This document shows positions 24,310 to 35,100 of a stretch of 64,000 nt of DNA, piece after piece. Below the pieces are notes generated by a model. That model made no database searches. It was given only the letters and a program-made list of their open reading frames with translations, and was not told the DNA's origin. The position numbers and the translations under genes are program-made. This DNA is from Agelas oroides (taxonomy: Eukaryota; Porifera; Demospongiae; Agelasida; Agelasidae), in NCBI GenBank assembly GCA_949130485.1, contig OX422183.1:8832636-8896635 (forward strand), in the 5' to 3' direction. Position 1 is the first letter of the stretch. Each line of letters begins with the position of its first letter.

Positions 24310-26748
24310 GTCGAATCTCGTTATGTACAGACTTGCTCATGAGAAAAAAATTACGGGTTTACCCCAAAAATTTAGATTTTAACCCTCTCCCTACCAGATT
24401 TAACTTGACCGAATTTCTGCCTACAAGCATGCATTCAGGAAGTATGCAGCACATCGAGGGAGAAGAGAACAAGTAAGCAGGGTATCAGTATAGCAATAAA
24501 ACTAGTCAGTATTGAATATCAGAAAAGGTATGCATTTCTGGCAGCTTTGTAGCTAGGGGGAAACAGACTGACATTTCAGAGCAGCCTCCAGCAGCACAGA
24601 AAAAAGCTTGACTCATATTTTCCATGAGCCTTGACTGGTCAACACTCTTGTGCTTGGTGCACAATTAGTAAACCTGCTGTGCAATGCTGTGGTGTGTGTT
24701 TTTCCGAGTATACTATTGTTTATGAACACGATAGAGTGGACAAAATATGAGTTGACTCTACATGGCAGCGTGTGCACATGCAGACATTTTGCATGTGGGA
24801 TCAGGGCTCTCAGGTTGATCTACTTGTTCACACTAAGTCTTGTCAAAGCTGTGCATGCATGCTATATAGCTGCCATGTTCGATGATAGAACAAAGAATCC
24901 AAAGGAGCAAGTTGAACACTGCCAGGAAGATACATAGTTTGAGGGGATAGTTATCTGTTAGTGTAGCCACACACTACAAGCTCTGGGCAGGTAAGGCAAA
25001 GTGGTTACTGAAAAATACAATCATGCATTTATCGAAAAAGTGAATATCAGTCAAATGCAAGCTTGGAGATGATAACACAGGATTACGGATGGGATGCCTA
25101 ACACTTGAAGTAACATGTATATACCTAGCCCCAGTGCTCAAAGAGAGGGATGCTAGGGGAAGGTTCATCTGTGCGCAGTGTGTCCTGAGTCATCTGGTGC
25201 TCTGAATTAAGGGGTGCTAGGGGAGAACTTATATGTAATCTCCGAGAAGGATGTCTGTATTCACTGCTGTTTGCATTGACCTTGCAAAATACAAGCCAAA
25301 AAGCTGTGATATGAATATAATTATGTGGTTATTTTCCCATTTAGCCTGTAAAGAAGTTTACCACATAATTATATTCATATGCACAGCTTGTTGTCTATAT
25401 TTTGCAATGGTGGGGAAGTGTATCATAGTCTCCTACCCAGGCTCTCCTCACACCCTGAGCTTGCAGTGTGAGACTGGTTTCGTATACACGCAAGTGCGAC
25501 AGTATAGAAATGAGAATCTTGCTTGATATGTAAACATAAGAACACAGCATTAACGGTGCAATCGAACTAGGTAAGGATTAGACATTGCAGAAGGTATGCA
25601 TAATTTTAATACATGCATGCATAGTGAGGGTTCAATTTGAAGCTCTAAAGCATGCACAATTTCATAATTTCTGGATTACAGAACTGTAGGATAGGTGGGC
25701 TAATGTTTGATAGTATATACTTGAAATTCAACTCCAAACAGTCTTCTACCCGGGATTTAGCAAAAGAAATACTACATCTGTTCAAGCATCTATCCTCGGA
25801 AAAAGGGTTCTACTAGCAGACAAGTCTGATAATCATGTATTATATCACATCGCTAGCCAAATTTGGCAACTGCTGCAGCATGGTATGGGTTCATAGGCAA
25901 GGCCAGTGGAAGGGCAAGTATTTTAGTCTTTACTGTTCGGAGGAGGTGGCAAGGAAGCTACGCATTGTTTTACAATGTATTTTCGGGCGTGATTTTCTAT
26001 CCCCGCGTAATACAGTAGCTTCGGGTGTCGAAAACTATCCCAGCGCCAGCATGTCTTGTTGCTCTGATGATCTGGCACAGTTGCTACCTAGCCTCGTTCC
26101 CATCCTCCGCACCTGGGAACGAGGCTAAGTTGCTACCCTGCTCAGACCTTTGAAGTCTGAGTTCCGAAAATATATCAGTCTGAGAATAAATTTTTGCCTC
26201 TAGCATAGGAACATTACCACATTGAACAGACGTAAAATAGCTTCATTTTTAAGCCTGATTTCATCACACAGCGTTGACAATTTCAACAAATTATGTTTGA
26301 GCCTTGGTGCATAGTTAGATTGCAGTGTACAGCAACGTAGTGCTCAAATGCACACCACAGCATTGCACAGCAGGTTTACTAATTGTGCACCAAACACAAG
26401 AGTGTTGGCCAGTCAAGACTCATGGATAGAAATAGAAAATATAATTCAAGCTTTTTTCAGGCTGTGCTGCTGGAGGCTGCTCTGAAATGTCAGTCTGTTT
26501 CCCCCTAGCTACAAAGCTGCCAGAAATGCATACCTTTTCTGATATTCAATACTGACTAGTCTTATTGCTATACTGATACCCTGCTTACTTGTTCTCTTCT
26601 CCCTCGATGTGCTGCATACTCTCTGAATGCATGCTTGTAGGCAGAAATTCGGTTAAGTTAAATCTGGTAGGGAGAGGGTTAAAATCTAAATTTGGGGTAA
26701 ACCCGTAATTTTTTTCTCATGAGCAAGTCTGTACATAACGAGATTCGG
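24310..26748. mobile_element. Element with ~390-bp inverted arms
   Basis: Left arm 24310-24697 and right arm 26368-26748 are inverted copies: ATCTCGTTATGTACAGAC at the outer left and GTCTGTACATAACGAGAT at the outer right; AGCAGGTTTACTAATTGTGC at the inner right with its complement inside the left arm. It abuts the preceding element with about ten bases between, so the two may be one composite. The interior of about 1.7 kb has no recognised gene and includes the 39-bp hairpin at 26089. Confidence 0.7.
26089..26127. mobile_element. 39-bp minimal foldback element
   Basis: TAGCCTCGTTCCCA, a short loop, then TGGGAACGAGGCTA. AGTTGCTACC stands directly on each side (26079-26088 and 26128-26137), a 9-10 bp target duplication. 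Essentially nothing but two termini. Confidence 0.85.
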
Positions 26749-26790
26749 TGCGTCTCGGCGTACGAGATTTCGAAATCCACTGGATCACGT

Positions 26791-26957
26791 GGATTTCGGA
26801 TGGATTTCTGGATTTCAAAGTGGATTTCTGGATTACAAAGTGGATTTCTGGATTTCAAAGTGGGTTTCTGGATTTCAAAGTGGATTTCTGGATTTCAAAG
26901 TGGATTTCTGCATTTCAAAGCGGATTTCTGGATTTCAAAGCGGATTCTGGATTTCGT
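26791..26957 (+). repeat. 20-bp minisatellite
   Basis: Eight or so tandem copies of GTGGATTTCTGGATTTCAAA with single-base variants. Open frames of 73-80 residues through it are repeat artefacts. A two- to three-copy relative (GTGGATTTCCGGATTTCAGA) occurs at about 32085-32145, just before the PQ-loop gene. Confidence 0.9.
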
Positions 26958-27010
26958 TTGAACCTCTAGGACTATATATTCTGAAGATACAGCTAAAATA
27001 TACTCATGAA

Positions 27011-27740
27011 TAGCCTCGTACCCATGCAAGCCGCGTTGGACGGCCTGGTATCAATGTCAATGTTAATACAGCTCTTACAACAAAGTACTGTAGCAAAAAG
27101 ATGACTAGTACAGACGTGACCAGTACAAACGTATTAAAAAACAGCAAAATGTAAATGAGGGAATTTGATTGATAAACCGGAGGTCCGGAATCGACTGCTT
27201 GCGCATGCGCGGCCTTTTTCACTATATTTCCGTAAAAATGTAACGTTTACGTAGATTGTCCACGTGCAATAATATACGGACAAGATGTTCGAAGGAGTAT
27301 ACGTAAAAAGCTGAAAAAAGAGCTACAAGACAATGCACACTCATGCCGTTAAATTTGGCAATTGAGACTAACAAGATAACAGCATAGCTACCCCGCCCTT
27401 GTACCCAACTCGCTTTGCTTACGGTCAAGCACGCAAATGCCAGCACCTCAGTAGCGTACTGACTTACCGAAACTAGTTGGTAGCCGCAAGAAGCATCTTT
27501 GCCTTCGTATACACGGCGATTTTCCTCTACATTCATGGAGTTGAAGGTAATTCAACTGGCAAACGGCTGTATCTTTCGATGATACGGAAATATATCGGAC
27601 GTTTAGAGTTACGTATTGATTTTACCGACAATTTCCAAACGTAAACGGATTCCCAATTTTTTTCCGGGAATGATCGCGCATGCGCAAGCAGTCGATACCA
27701 GGCCGTCTTTCTCCTCCCACGCGGCCTGGGTACGAGGCTA
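27011..27740. mobile_element. Foldback element with perfect 9-bp target duplication
   Basis: Ends TAGCCTCGTACCCATGCAAG and CGCGGCCTGGGTACGAGGCTA; GCGCATGCGC motifs mark the inner edges of the arms. ACTCATGAA occurs immediately on both sides (27002-27010, 27741-27749). 730 bp, no transposase. Confidence 0.88.
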
Positions 27741-28096
27741 ACTCATGAACAATCAATGAACCACATTCCCTAGATGCTAACAGAATACAATGCCACAGGC
27801 ACTTCACCGCTACGCAGCGCATAGGCTGCGTGTTCGTTGATTGTCACACATATACATGCGCATACTGCATGTTCGTTGACGGTCATACATACAAAGACTT
27901 AAAAAACATTAAAAATGTAAAAAGATGTAGGGATGGCATGCCAAAAAGTATGCAAACAAGGTAGGGATAATGCATGAAAGCAAAGGTCAACATATTGGCA
28001 AAGCCCCATCCCTACATCTTTTTCACACTACAGTTAGACAGTGCATGGGGGTCTTCCTAAAACGTACCACAAGTACACCCCAACCTTTCATGGCTG

Positions 28097-28293
28097 TAGC
28101 CTCGTTCTCAGGCCACTTCCTACGTCCTCCCACATGGCCTGGGAACGAGGCTACAAGTTTCTCGTTCTCAGACCACTTCCTAGCTCCTCCCACATGGACT
28201 GGGAACGAGGCTACAAGTTCACCAACCTTTCTGCTGTAGCCTCGTTCTCAGGCCACTTCCTACCTCCTCCCACATGGCCTGGGAACGAGGCTA
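28097..28293. repeat. Three tandem 55-60 bp hairpins
   Basis: Three successive TCGTTCTCAG...CTGGGAACGAGGCTA hairpins. The flank CCAACCTTTC(AT)GCTG precedes both the first and third, showing that the hairpin plus flank was tandemly duplicated after insertion, with one copy missing its TAGCC start. Confidence 0.8.
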
Positions 28294-28317
28294 GTATGAT
28301 CCAGCATTATGTCTTGT

Positions 28318-28709
28318 TAGCCTCGTTCCCAGGCCGTTCCCACCTCCAGTTTATGATCGCTTGCAGTATAAAAACGGAGGGGAAGGCCTGGGAGAAAGAG
28401 TCACGTGCGTGACGTCAGGTAGACGTGAGGGGGGCGGTGCCCGATCGTTGTAACTCACAAACTTTGCGTTGATCAGACTCGAGTCTACCAAACAACGAGC
28501 TGTATTGATGCTGTCTTTCAAACGTTACAGTCTCAAGTTCTTGGACAAGATATTACAAGAAGGACCTCGAGATTCTTCGTCGGGCACCGCCCCCCTCACG
28601 TCTACCCTCACGTCTACCTGACGTCACGCACGTGACTCTTTCTCCCAGGCCTTCCCCTCCGTTTATATACTGCAAAACTGGAGGCGGGAACGGCCTGGGA
28701 ACGAGGCTA
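28318..28709. mobile_element. Foldback element carrying TGACGTCA motifs
   Basis: Arms of about 130 bp: TAGCCTCGTTCCCAGGCCGT at left, ACGGCCTGGGAACGAGGCTA at right; inside both arms are TCACGTGCGTGACGTCAGGT and its inverse. Flanking 9-mers ATGTCTTGT and ATGTCTTGC differ at one base. 392 bp, non-coding. Confidence 0.85.
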
Positions 28710-28835
28710 ATGTCTTGCCGTCGTAGGTACCTATCAGATAGCTACTAAGTAGCTTTACTGCCATCATACTACTTGTAGTGACAGTGGCACCCTTTCTGAT
28801 ACAACCTAGACACTGAGCTTGAGTGGGCTGCAGAC

Positions 28836-29801
28836 GGGTCACCCTAAAAGTAGGAACGAGGAAATGAGAAATGGGAAATGGGAAATGAGGAAATGGGAAG
28901 AAAGCACATTGCATTTTACTCAGCAAACTGCTGACATTTTGTTACTGCGGTCATCAAATGTGATGAAAAAGTTTATGTCCATCCAGCATTTATTGAGAGG
29001 ATCATCTATACCTTACAGTTTGCACCAAAGGGGTATACAACGGCATTGAATATTGCATCATGGTTGGCAAGCTAGTACTTCAATTTTGGCAGCTTGTTAG
29101 GTTTCTTTAAGTTTGATAAATTCGTGAATTACTCATACCTTGTTCCAACTTTCTACGAGGAGTCATTTTGAGGCTTCTTTGGTTTCTTGCTTCACTGGAG
29201 CCACATATATACATATTTGTTTCACATACATGCAGCACTATTATTTACAAAAGCATGTATTATCATGTTTGCAGTCATTCTTCAGTGGATACACACACCA
29301 GCTCTGTGGAGATCAGACATAATTTGATATAATACTGTGCATGTCAGTGTGATTTATAATTGGATGCACTGGGTTAGTCTCGCAAGCCAGACCCTTTCTG
29401 CGCAGTGCCGATCGCTTTCAGAAAGGGTCTGGCTTGCGAGACTAGCACTGGGTAGAGGAGGTAATGTTCAACAGCTTTATAGCTAAGTGAGACAATTCTA
29501 CAAGAATAATCAGCACTAGAAATAGCATGGATCAAATAACTGGAGTGTGTGCATACACTTTGTCAGCATATAGTTGGTTTCCTCATCAGAGAAGGGTAAT
29601 GCAAACGAAAGTGTATCTAGGCCTACCCCTAGGCCTCTAGCAAATACTTGAGCTACTTTGCACAACATGTACACTATACTTTCCTGTTTTACAACTCACC
29701 AATTGTGTCGTAGTACAGTGTTGTTGCCGTCTCCATTTCCCCATTTCTTCATTTCCCCATTTCCCATTTCCCATTTCCCGTTCCTACTTTTAGAGTGACC
29801 C
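28836..29801. mobile_element. GGGTCAC-ended element, perfect 9-bp target duplication
   Basis: Left end GGGTCACCCTAAAAGTAGGA, right end TCCTACTTTTAGAGTGACCC, each followed inward by GAAATGGG-type short repeats. GCTGCAGAC flanks both sides (28827-28835, 29802-29810). 966 bp; the 70-bp hairpin at 29375 is nested within it. Confidence 0.88.
29375..29444. mobile_element. 70-bp foldback element, perfect 9-bp target duplication
   Basis: TAGTCTCGCAAGCCAGACCC and GGGTCTGGCTTGCGAGACTA enclose a small loop. GCACTGGGT occurs at 29366-29374 and 29445-29453. Nearly the whole element is stem. Nested within the 28836-29801 element, so younger than it. Confidence 0.92.
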
Positions 29802-30290
29802 GCTGCAGACTAGTCATAGTAATCAGTGTGTAAACTCAAGTACTCATGCTAACTACATGGATGGGTACAGATTCAGCTCTCAAGCACGCTGTCTAACTGC
29901 AGTGTGAAAAAGATGTAGGGATGGGGCTTTGCCAATATGTTGACCTTTGCTTTCATGCATTATCCCTACCTTGTTTGCATACTTTTTGGCATGCCATCCC
30001 TACATCTTTTTACATTTTTAATGTTTTTTAAGTCTTGTTTCTGTACTTTTTTGAGGTTAATCTCAGTTACAGTTAGACCTAAGCCTAAGAAGAATATTTC
30101 AAGTGTAACCACAACACCAGAAGTTGAAACGGCGTTGACAGTTTAGTAGTAGTTCCAGGCATGTAATAACTAGGAATACGCATGCGCAGAGTATGCCTCG
30201 CGCAGAAGAATATCCGGAAATATGCAAGTAGATATCCGTTGTAACCACGTGTAGCGTGTATAGGTGCTAGGTGTTGGAGACGAGATAGAG

Positions 30291-30600
30291 ATGGCAAAGC
30301 GGTCGTCTGAAGAGTTTCAGGAAGTGAGCGTAGTGTCATGTGAGTATCTGTCAGACTCTTTCTCCTTTGCCTTACTCTCTTCTGATGCAGTGTCCCTTTG
30401 TTTCCGTCTTCGCTCTCTAGCACGATCACGCTTGACTGCTTCTGCTCCATTTCGGCTCTCGGACGACCTTTTTCACACGTCGATCGCCTCCTGCTCCCAC
30501 CAGTACCATGTGGCCCCTGCTCTGTTTCGGCTCTCGCACGCGCACGTCACGGTCTTTCGATCGCCTCCTGGTCGGACCAGTACCACGTGGCTAGTAGTCT
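30291..30600. other. Possible short first exon and Helitron-like fragment
   Basis: Plus strand: ATG at 30291 gives MAKRSSEEFQEVSVVS and stops at a T|GTGAGT donor (30339/30340), phase 1, the same short-first-exon layout as the Death-domain genes here; no partner exon was found. Minus strand, about 30440-30340: VKRDRARERRRKQRDTASEE, an Arg/Glu-rich pattern resembling the N-terminal region of Helitron/PIF1-type ORFs. Neither is secure. Confidence 0.3.
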
Positions 30601-30987
30601 GGGGACGAGACCACAGAAACCGCGCCCACGTAATCAAAGTGTGACGGATATATATATATATATATACATACATACATACAAACGCGTGCTGACTACGCTG
30701 CACGATTAGTAGCCTCGCGCTAAGGCGCTCGGCAATAATGTGTAATATAGCCAGCTAGAACCTGATGAAGGGCCACCCTACCAAACTGTGTGAAACCAAT
30801 TTCATGTTCAGTTGTCAGCACAGAAAACTATCATACTGACAACTGACCATCCTAGCTTTACAGTTCACTAAAGCTGTGAGTAGGCTATTTTTAGTGTAGC
30901 TACAAGTAGGTAGCGCCTTACCTACGTGGTGTTCATAAGCCTTGCCCAAAGCCGCGTGGGGAAAAGTCCGAAAAGACCGTGCCAGCC

Positions 30988-31295
30988 TAGTCTCGCGGAG
31001 CCAGACTCTCACACGAAAAGCGGGAGAGAGTCTGGTGACACTCGCATATTGAGTTGGTGTTGCACTGTCAGCAAGTCAGTAGGTAATTAAGTAGGTGCGA
31101 ACAAGTGTGCCATTGACAAGGAAGTCATGGAAGTGACATTGAAGCCAGACCTTGAAACACGCAGCTGCACTAACCCAATTATGGTCAATTATCGGTCCCA
31201 GAAATTCCTGGACCAATTACACCAACTCAATAATTATGCGAGTGTCACCAGACTCTCTCCCGCTTTTCGTGTGAGAGTCTGGCTCCGCAAGACTA
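30988..31295. mobile_element. Foldback element, perfect 9-bp target duplication
   Basis: Arms of about 70-80 bp: TAGTCTCGCGGAGCCAGACT outward left, AGTCTGGCTCCGCAAGACTA right, through GACTCTCTCCCGCTTTTCGT and TGACACTCGCAT. GTGCCAGCC flanks both ends (30979-30987, 31296-31304). 308 bp. Confidence 0.92.
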
Positions 31296-31339
31296 GTGCC
31301 AGCCATGCGTACTGCCCGCTGGCCATTTCGCCTGTGTAC

Positions 31340-31848
31340 TAGTCTCGCTTCCAGACCAATGACTGTGGTCTTTGGTCTGGGAACGAGACTTCGTGTGCGC
31401 ATGCGTACAAAAATATAAAATGGCGTCCTAAGCAACGGACAGCAGCCTCAGAGTGTTGTGAATGGCTTTTGTTGACCAGGGTGAATTTGAAGCTATGAAG
31501 ACGCTGAGTGGTTGGGAAGCTGCGCGCTGTGATGAGCATCCGTTTCGTGCTAAAATCAAGGTGAGTGCTTGAACCGTTTTTAAGTTATCGTTGTTAGTCG
31601 TAACGAAGAAAGAAAGAAGACGAAAATGGCACTTTTGCTATCGCATACTTTTGTGTTTAGCTGTCTTCCGCGTGGCTTTTGGTCACTTGTATGAGTCTTG
31701 CTGATCACAAAGGCACTCAAAGAGGAAGCCTGGGCGCTTAAATAAGCTTTTAGCGTGTTTGTGGTGAAGTTATACGGCTTTTGCTTAAGTATTGCATATA
31801 TTGCGCGTCGGCGCCATCCCTACATAGAGAGTCTACCGACTCTCTGAT
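31340..31848 (+). repeat. Dispersed first-exon-like module, copy 2
   Basis: Second copy of the 21719-22230 module. Here ATG at 31462 opens 33 codons (MAFVDQGEFEAMKTLSGWEA onward) ending exactly at AAG|GTGAGTGC (31560), a good donor, preceded by a TGGCGTCCTAAGCAACGGAC stretch. It could be an active first exon or a gene fragment carried by a repeat. The downstream half (GCCATCCCTACATAGAGAGT) is shared with copy 1. Confidence 0.6.
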
Positions 31849-32197
31849 ACATATACATACGCGCGTACAGCGTGTTCATGATTGTCATACATAATCATCT
31901 GACATATTGCAATTACATCACCTCGGAAGAATGACCTTTGTACCCGACCGAAGATCGGCCGGGTACAAAGGTCATTGTGTTGAATTACTATTCTTACGTC
32001 ATAGAAAATTGGTGCACGTGCATGTCCATGTATTACGCTATATACGCCATAGTATCTATGATTACGCGGAGTATGATCCTGAATTGGATTTCCGGATTTT
32101 AGAGTGGATTTCCGGATTTCAGAGTGGATTTCTTTGGATTTCTTAGTGAACCCCGGCTCTTTGGACTTTGCCGGCCGTGAAGTGAAGTAGTCAACTA

Positions 32198-35100
32198 ATG
32201 GCTTCTTCTACCAGCATTCTGGATCAGAACTGCTGGCCAGATTGGCCCCAGTGGGAGTGCTATGTCGCCAACTGTGCTGGTCTCGTCAGTACCGCATTGT
32301 GGTTCATCGTATTGCTTCCACAAGTGCTCAAAAACTTCTACCGACGGTCCGTTGTCGGACTTAGCTTCTTATGGGCCGTTGCAAACTTCACAGCATCCCT
32401 CGTCAACCTGTTTTTCGCGTTTTCCGTTGAACTACCCCTCTATATGCGAGTGTCCGCTGTCTACCAGCCAGTACTGGAGTTGACAATCCTCTCACAGTTC
32501 CTGATCTACCATCGTAAACCTGTGACTACCACACAGAAAAAAACTGGTGTGCTATTTGGGTAAAACTGGTGTGCCAAATAAGCACAGAGTGTGCTATTGT
32601 ATATCTTTAACACACTAAACGGTCAAATCCAGCACTGGAGTGTGCTAAAATGGCATGTTCTGCTGTGCTATATAACATATTAGCACATGCAAGCACTAAT
32701 TTCCCTATTAGCACCCTCGGTTTGACACACCACATGTGCTAGTTCCTCATCACCAAAACTGTATGACACACTACATGTGCTAGTTCCTCATCACCAAAAC
32801 TGTATGACACACCACGTGTGCTAGTTTCTCATCATGATCAGCACACTAACACAACGCTGCATGGGACACACTTGTGATAGTATGTGTATATGATCAGACT
32901 CTGATGCTTGTCATGTAATGGAAATATCGATATAATATGTGACTGATTGTGATTGTACACACCAAATGGAACTGTTTGATACCCATTTGGTATAGTTTGA
33001 TCAAGTATTAGCTGTTTCGGGCCTGAAATTGTTAGTTACAAGTAACCGATATGTACAAGTGGTAAAATCACAACCGCACCTGGACTGTTTTTGAACCACT
33101 CATACCAAAATGAAAACAAACATCAGATTATGAATGTACACACCAAATGGAACTGTTTGATACCCATTTTGTATAGTTTGGTCAAGTATTAGCTGTTTCG
33201 GGCCTGAAATTGTTAGTTACAAGTAACCGATATGTACAATTAAGTGGTAAAATCACAACCGCACCTGGACTGTTTTTGAACCACTCATACCAAAATGAAA
33301 ACAAACATCAGATTATGAATGTACACATCAAATGGAACTGTTTGATACCCATTTAGTATAGTTTGGTCAAGTATTAGATGTTTCGGGCCTGAAATTGTTA
33401 GTTACAACTAACCGATACGTTGGTAAAACCACAATCGTATCCAAACAATTTTCAGAACACTTACTCCAAAATGAAAACAAACATCAGATTATGAATGTAC
33501 ACACCAAATGGAACTGTTTGATAACCATTTTGTCTGGTTTGATCAAGTATTATCTGTTTCAGGGATGATATTGTTATAGTTACAAGTAACCGATATGTAC
33601 AAGTGGTAAAACCACAACCGTACCCAGACAATTTTCAGAACACTTACTCCAAAATGAAAACAAACATCAGATTATGAATGTACACACCAAATGGAACTGT
33701 TTGATACCCATTTTGTATAGTTTGGTCAAGTATTAGCTGTTTCGGGCCTGAAATTGTTAGTTACAAGTAACTGATATGTACAAGTGGTAAAATCACAACC
33801 GCACCTGGACTATTTTTGAACCACTCATACCAAAATGAAAACAAACATCAGATTATGAATGTACACATCAAATGGAACTGTTTGATACCCATTTTGTATA
33901 GTTTGGTCAAGTATTAGATGTTTCGGGCCTGAAATTGTTAGTTACAACTAACCGATACGTTGGTAAAACCACAACCGTACCCAGACAATTTTCAGAACAC
34001 TTACTCCAAAATGAAAACAAACATCAGATTATGAATGTACACACCAAATGGAACTGTTTGATACCCATTTTGTATAGTTTGGTCAAGTATTAGCTGTTTC
34101 GGGCCTGAAATTGTTAGTTACAACTAACCGATATGTACAAGTGGTAAAATCACAACCGCACCTAGACTATTTTTGAACCACTGATACCAAAATGAAAACA
34201 AACATCAGATTATGAATGTACACATCAAATGGAACTGTTTGATACCCATTTGGTATAGTTTGGTCAAGTATTAGCTGTTTCGGGCCTGAAATTGTTAGTT
34301 ACAAGTAATTGATACGTTGGTAAAACCACAAACGTACCCAAGCAATTTTCAGAACTCTTACTCCAAAATGAAAACAAACATCAGATTATGAATGTACACA
34401 TCAAATGGAACTGTTTGATACCCATTTGGTATAGTTTGGTCAAGTATTAGCTGTTTCGGGCCTGAAATTGTTAGTTACAAGTAACCGATACGTTGGTAAA
34501 ACCACAACCGTACCCAAACAATTTTCAGAACACTTACTCCAAAATGAAAACAAACATCAGATTATGAATGTACACACCAAATGGAACTGTTTGATACCCA
34601 TTTTGTATAGTTTGGTCAAGTATTAGATGTTTTGGGCCTGAAATTGTTAGTTACAACTAACCGATATGTACAAGTGGTAAAATCACAACCGCACCTGGAC
34701 TATTATTGAACCACTCATACCAAAATGAAAACAAACATCAGATTATGAATGTACACATCAAATGGAACTGTTTGATACCCATTTTGTCTGGTTTGGTCAA
34801 GTATTAGCTGTTTCGGGCCTGAAATTGTTAGTTACAACTAATCGATATGTACAAGTGGTAAAATCACAACCGTACCTAGACTCTTTTTGAACCACTCATA
34901 CCAAAATGAAAACAAACATCAGATTATGAATGTACACATCAAATGGAACTGTTTGATACCCATTTGGTATAGTTTGGTCAAGTATTAGCTGTTTCGGGCC
35001 TGAAATTGTTAGTTACAAGTAATTGATACGTTGGTAAAACCACAAACGTACCCAAACAATTTTCAGAACACTTACTCCAAAATGAAAACAAACATCAGAT

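Larger units (their letters stand above)
27897..30033. repeat. Inverted arms enclosing a nest of elements
   Basis: The left arm, 27897-28041, starts ACTTAAAAAACATTAAAAAT and includes AGATGTAGGGATGGCATGCC; the right arm, 29893-30033, is its inverse and ends TTTTTAATGTTTTTTAAGT. Both arms also carry the pair AGGGATAATGCATGAAAG. Four independently insertable foldback units lie between the arms, so this is either an old element filled by later insertions or an inverted duplication. Confidence 0.7.

Noticed and set aside
26719-27013. Three overlapping frames of 73-80 residues with repeated FLDFK/WISGFQ
   Set aside because: Produced by the 20-bp minisatellite; open in all three frames because the unit lacks stops.
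30473-30709. Frames of 76-126 residues on both strands near 30.5 kb
   Set aside because: Composition is Arg/Ser biased with a TATATA tract; at best a transposon fragment, not a host gene.
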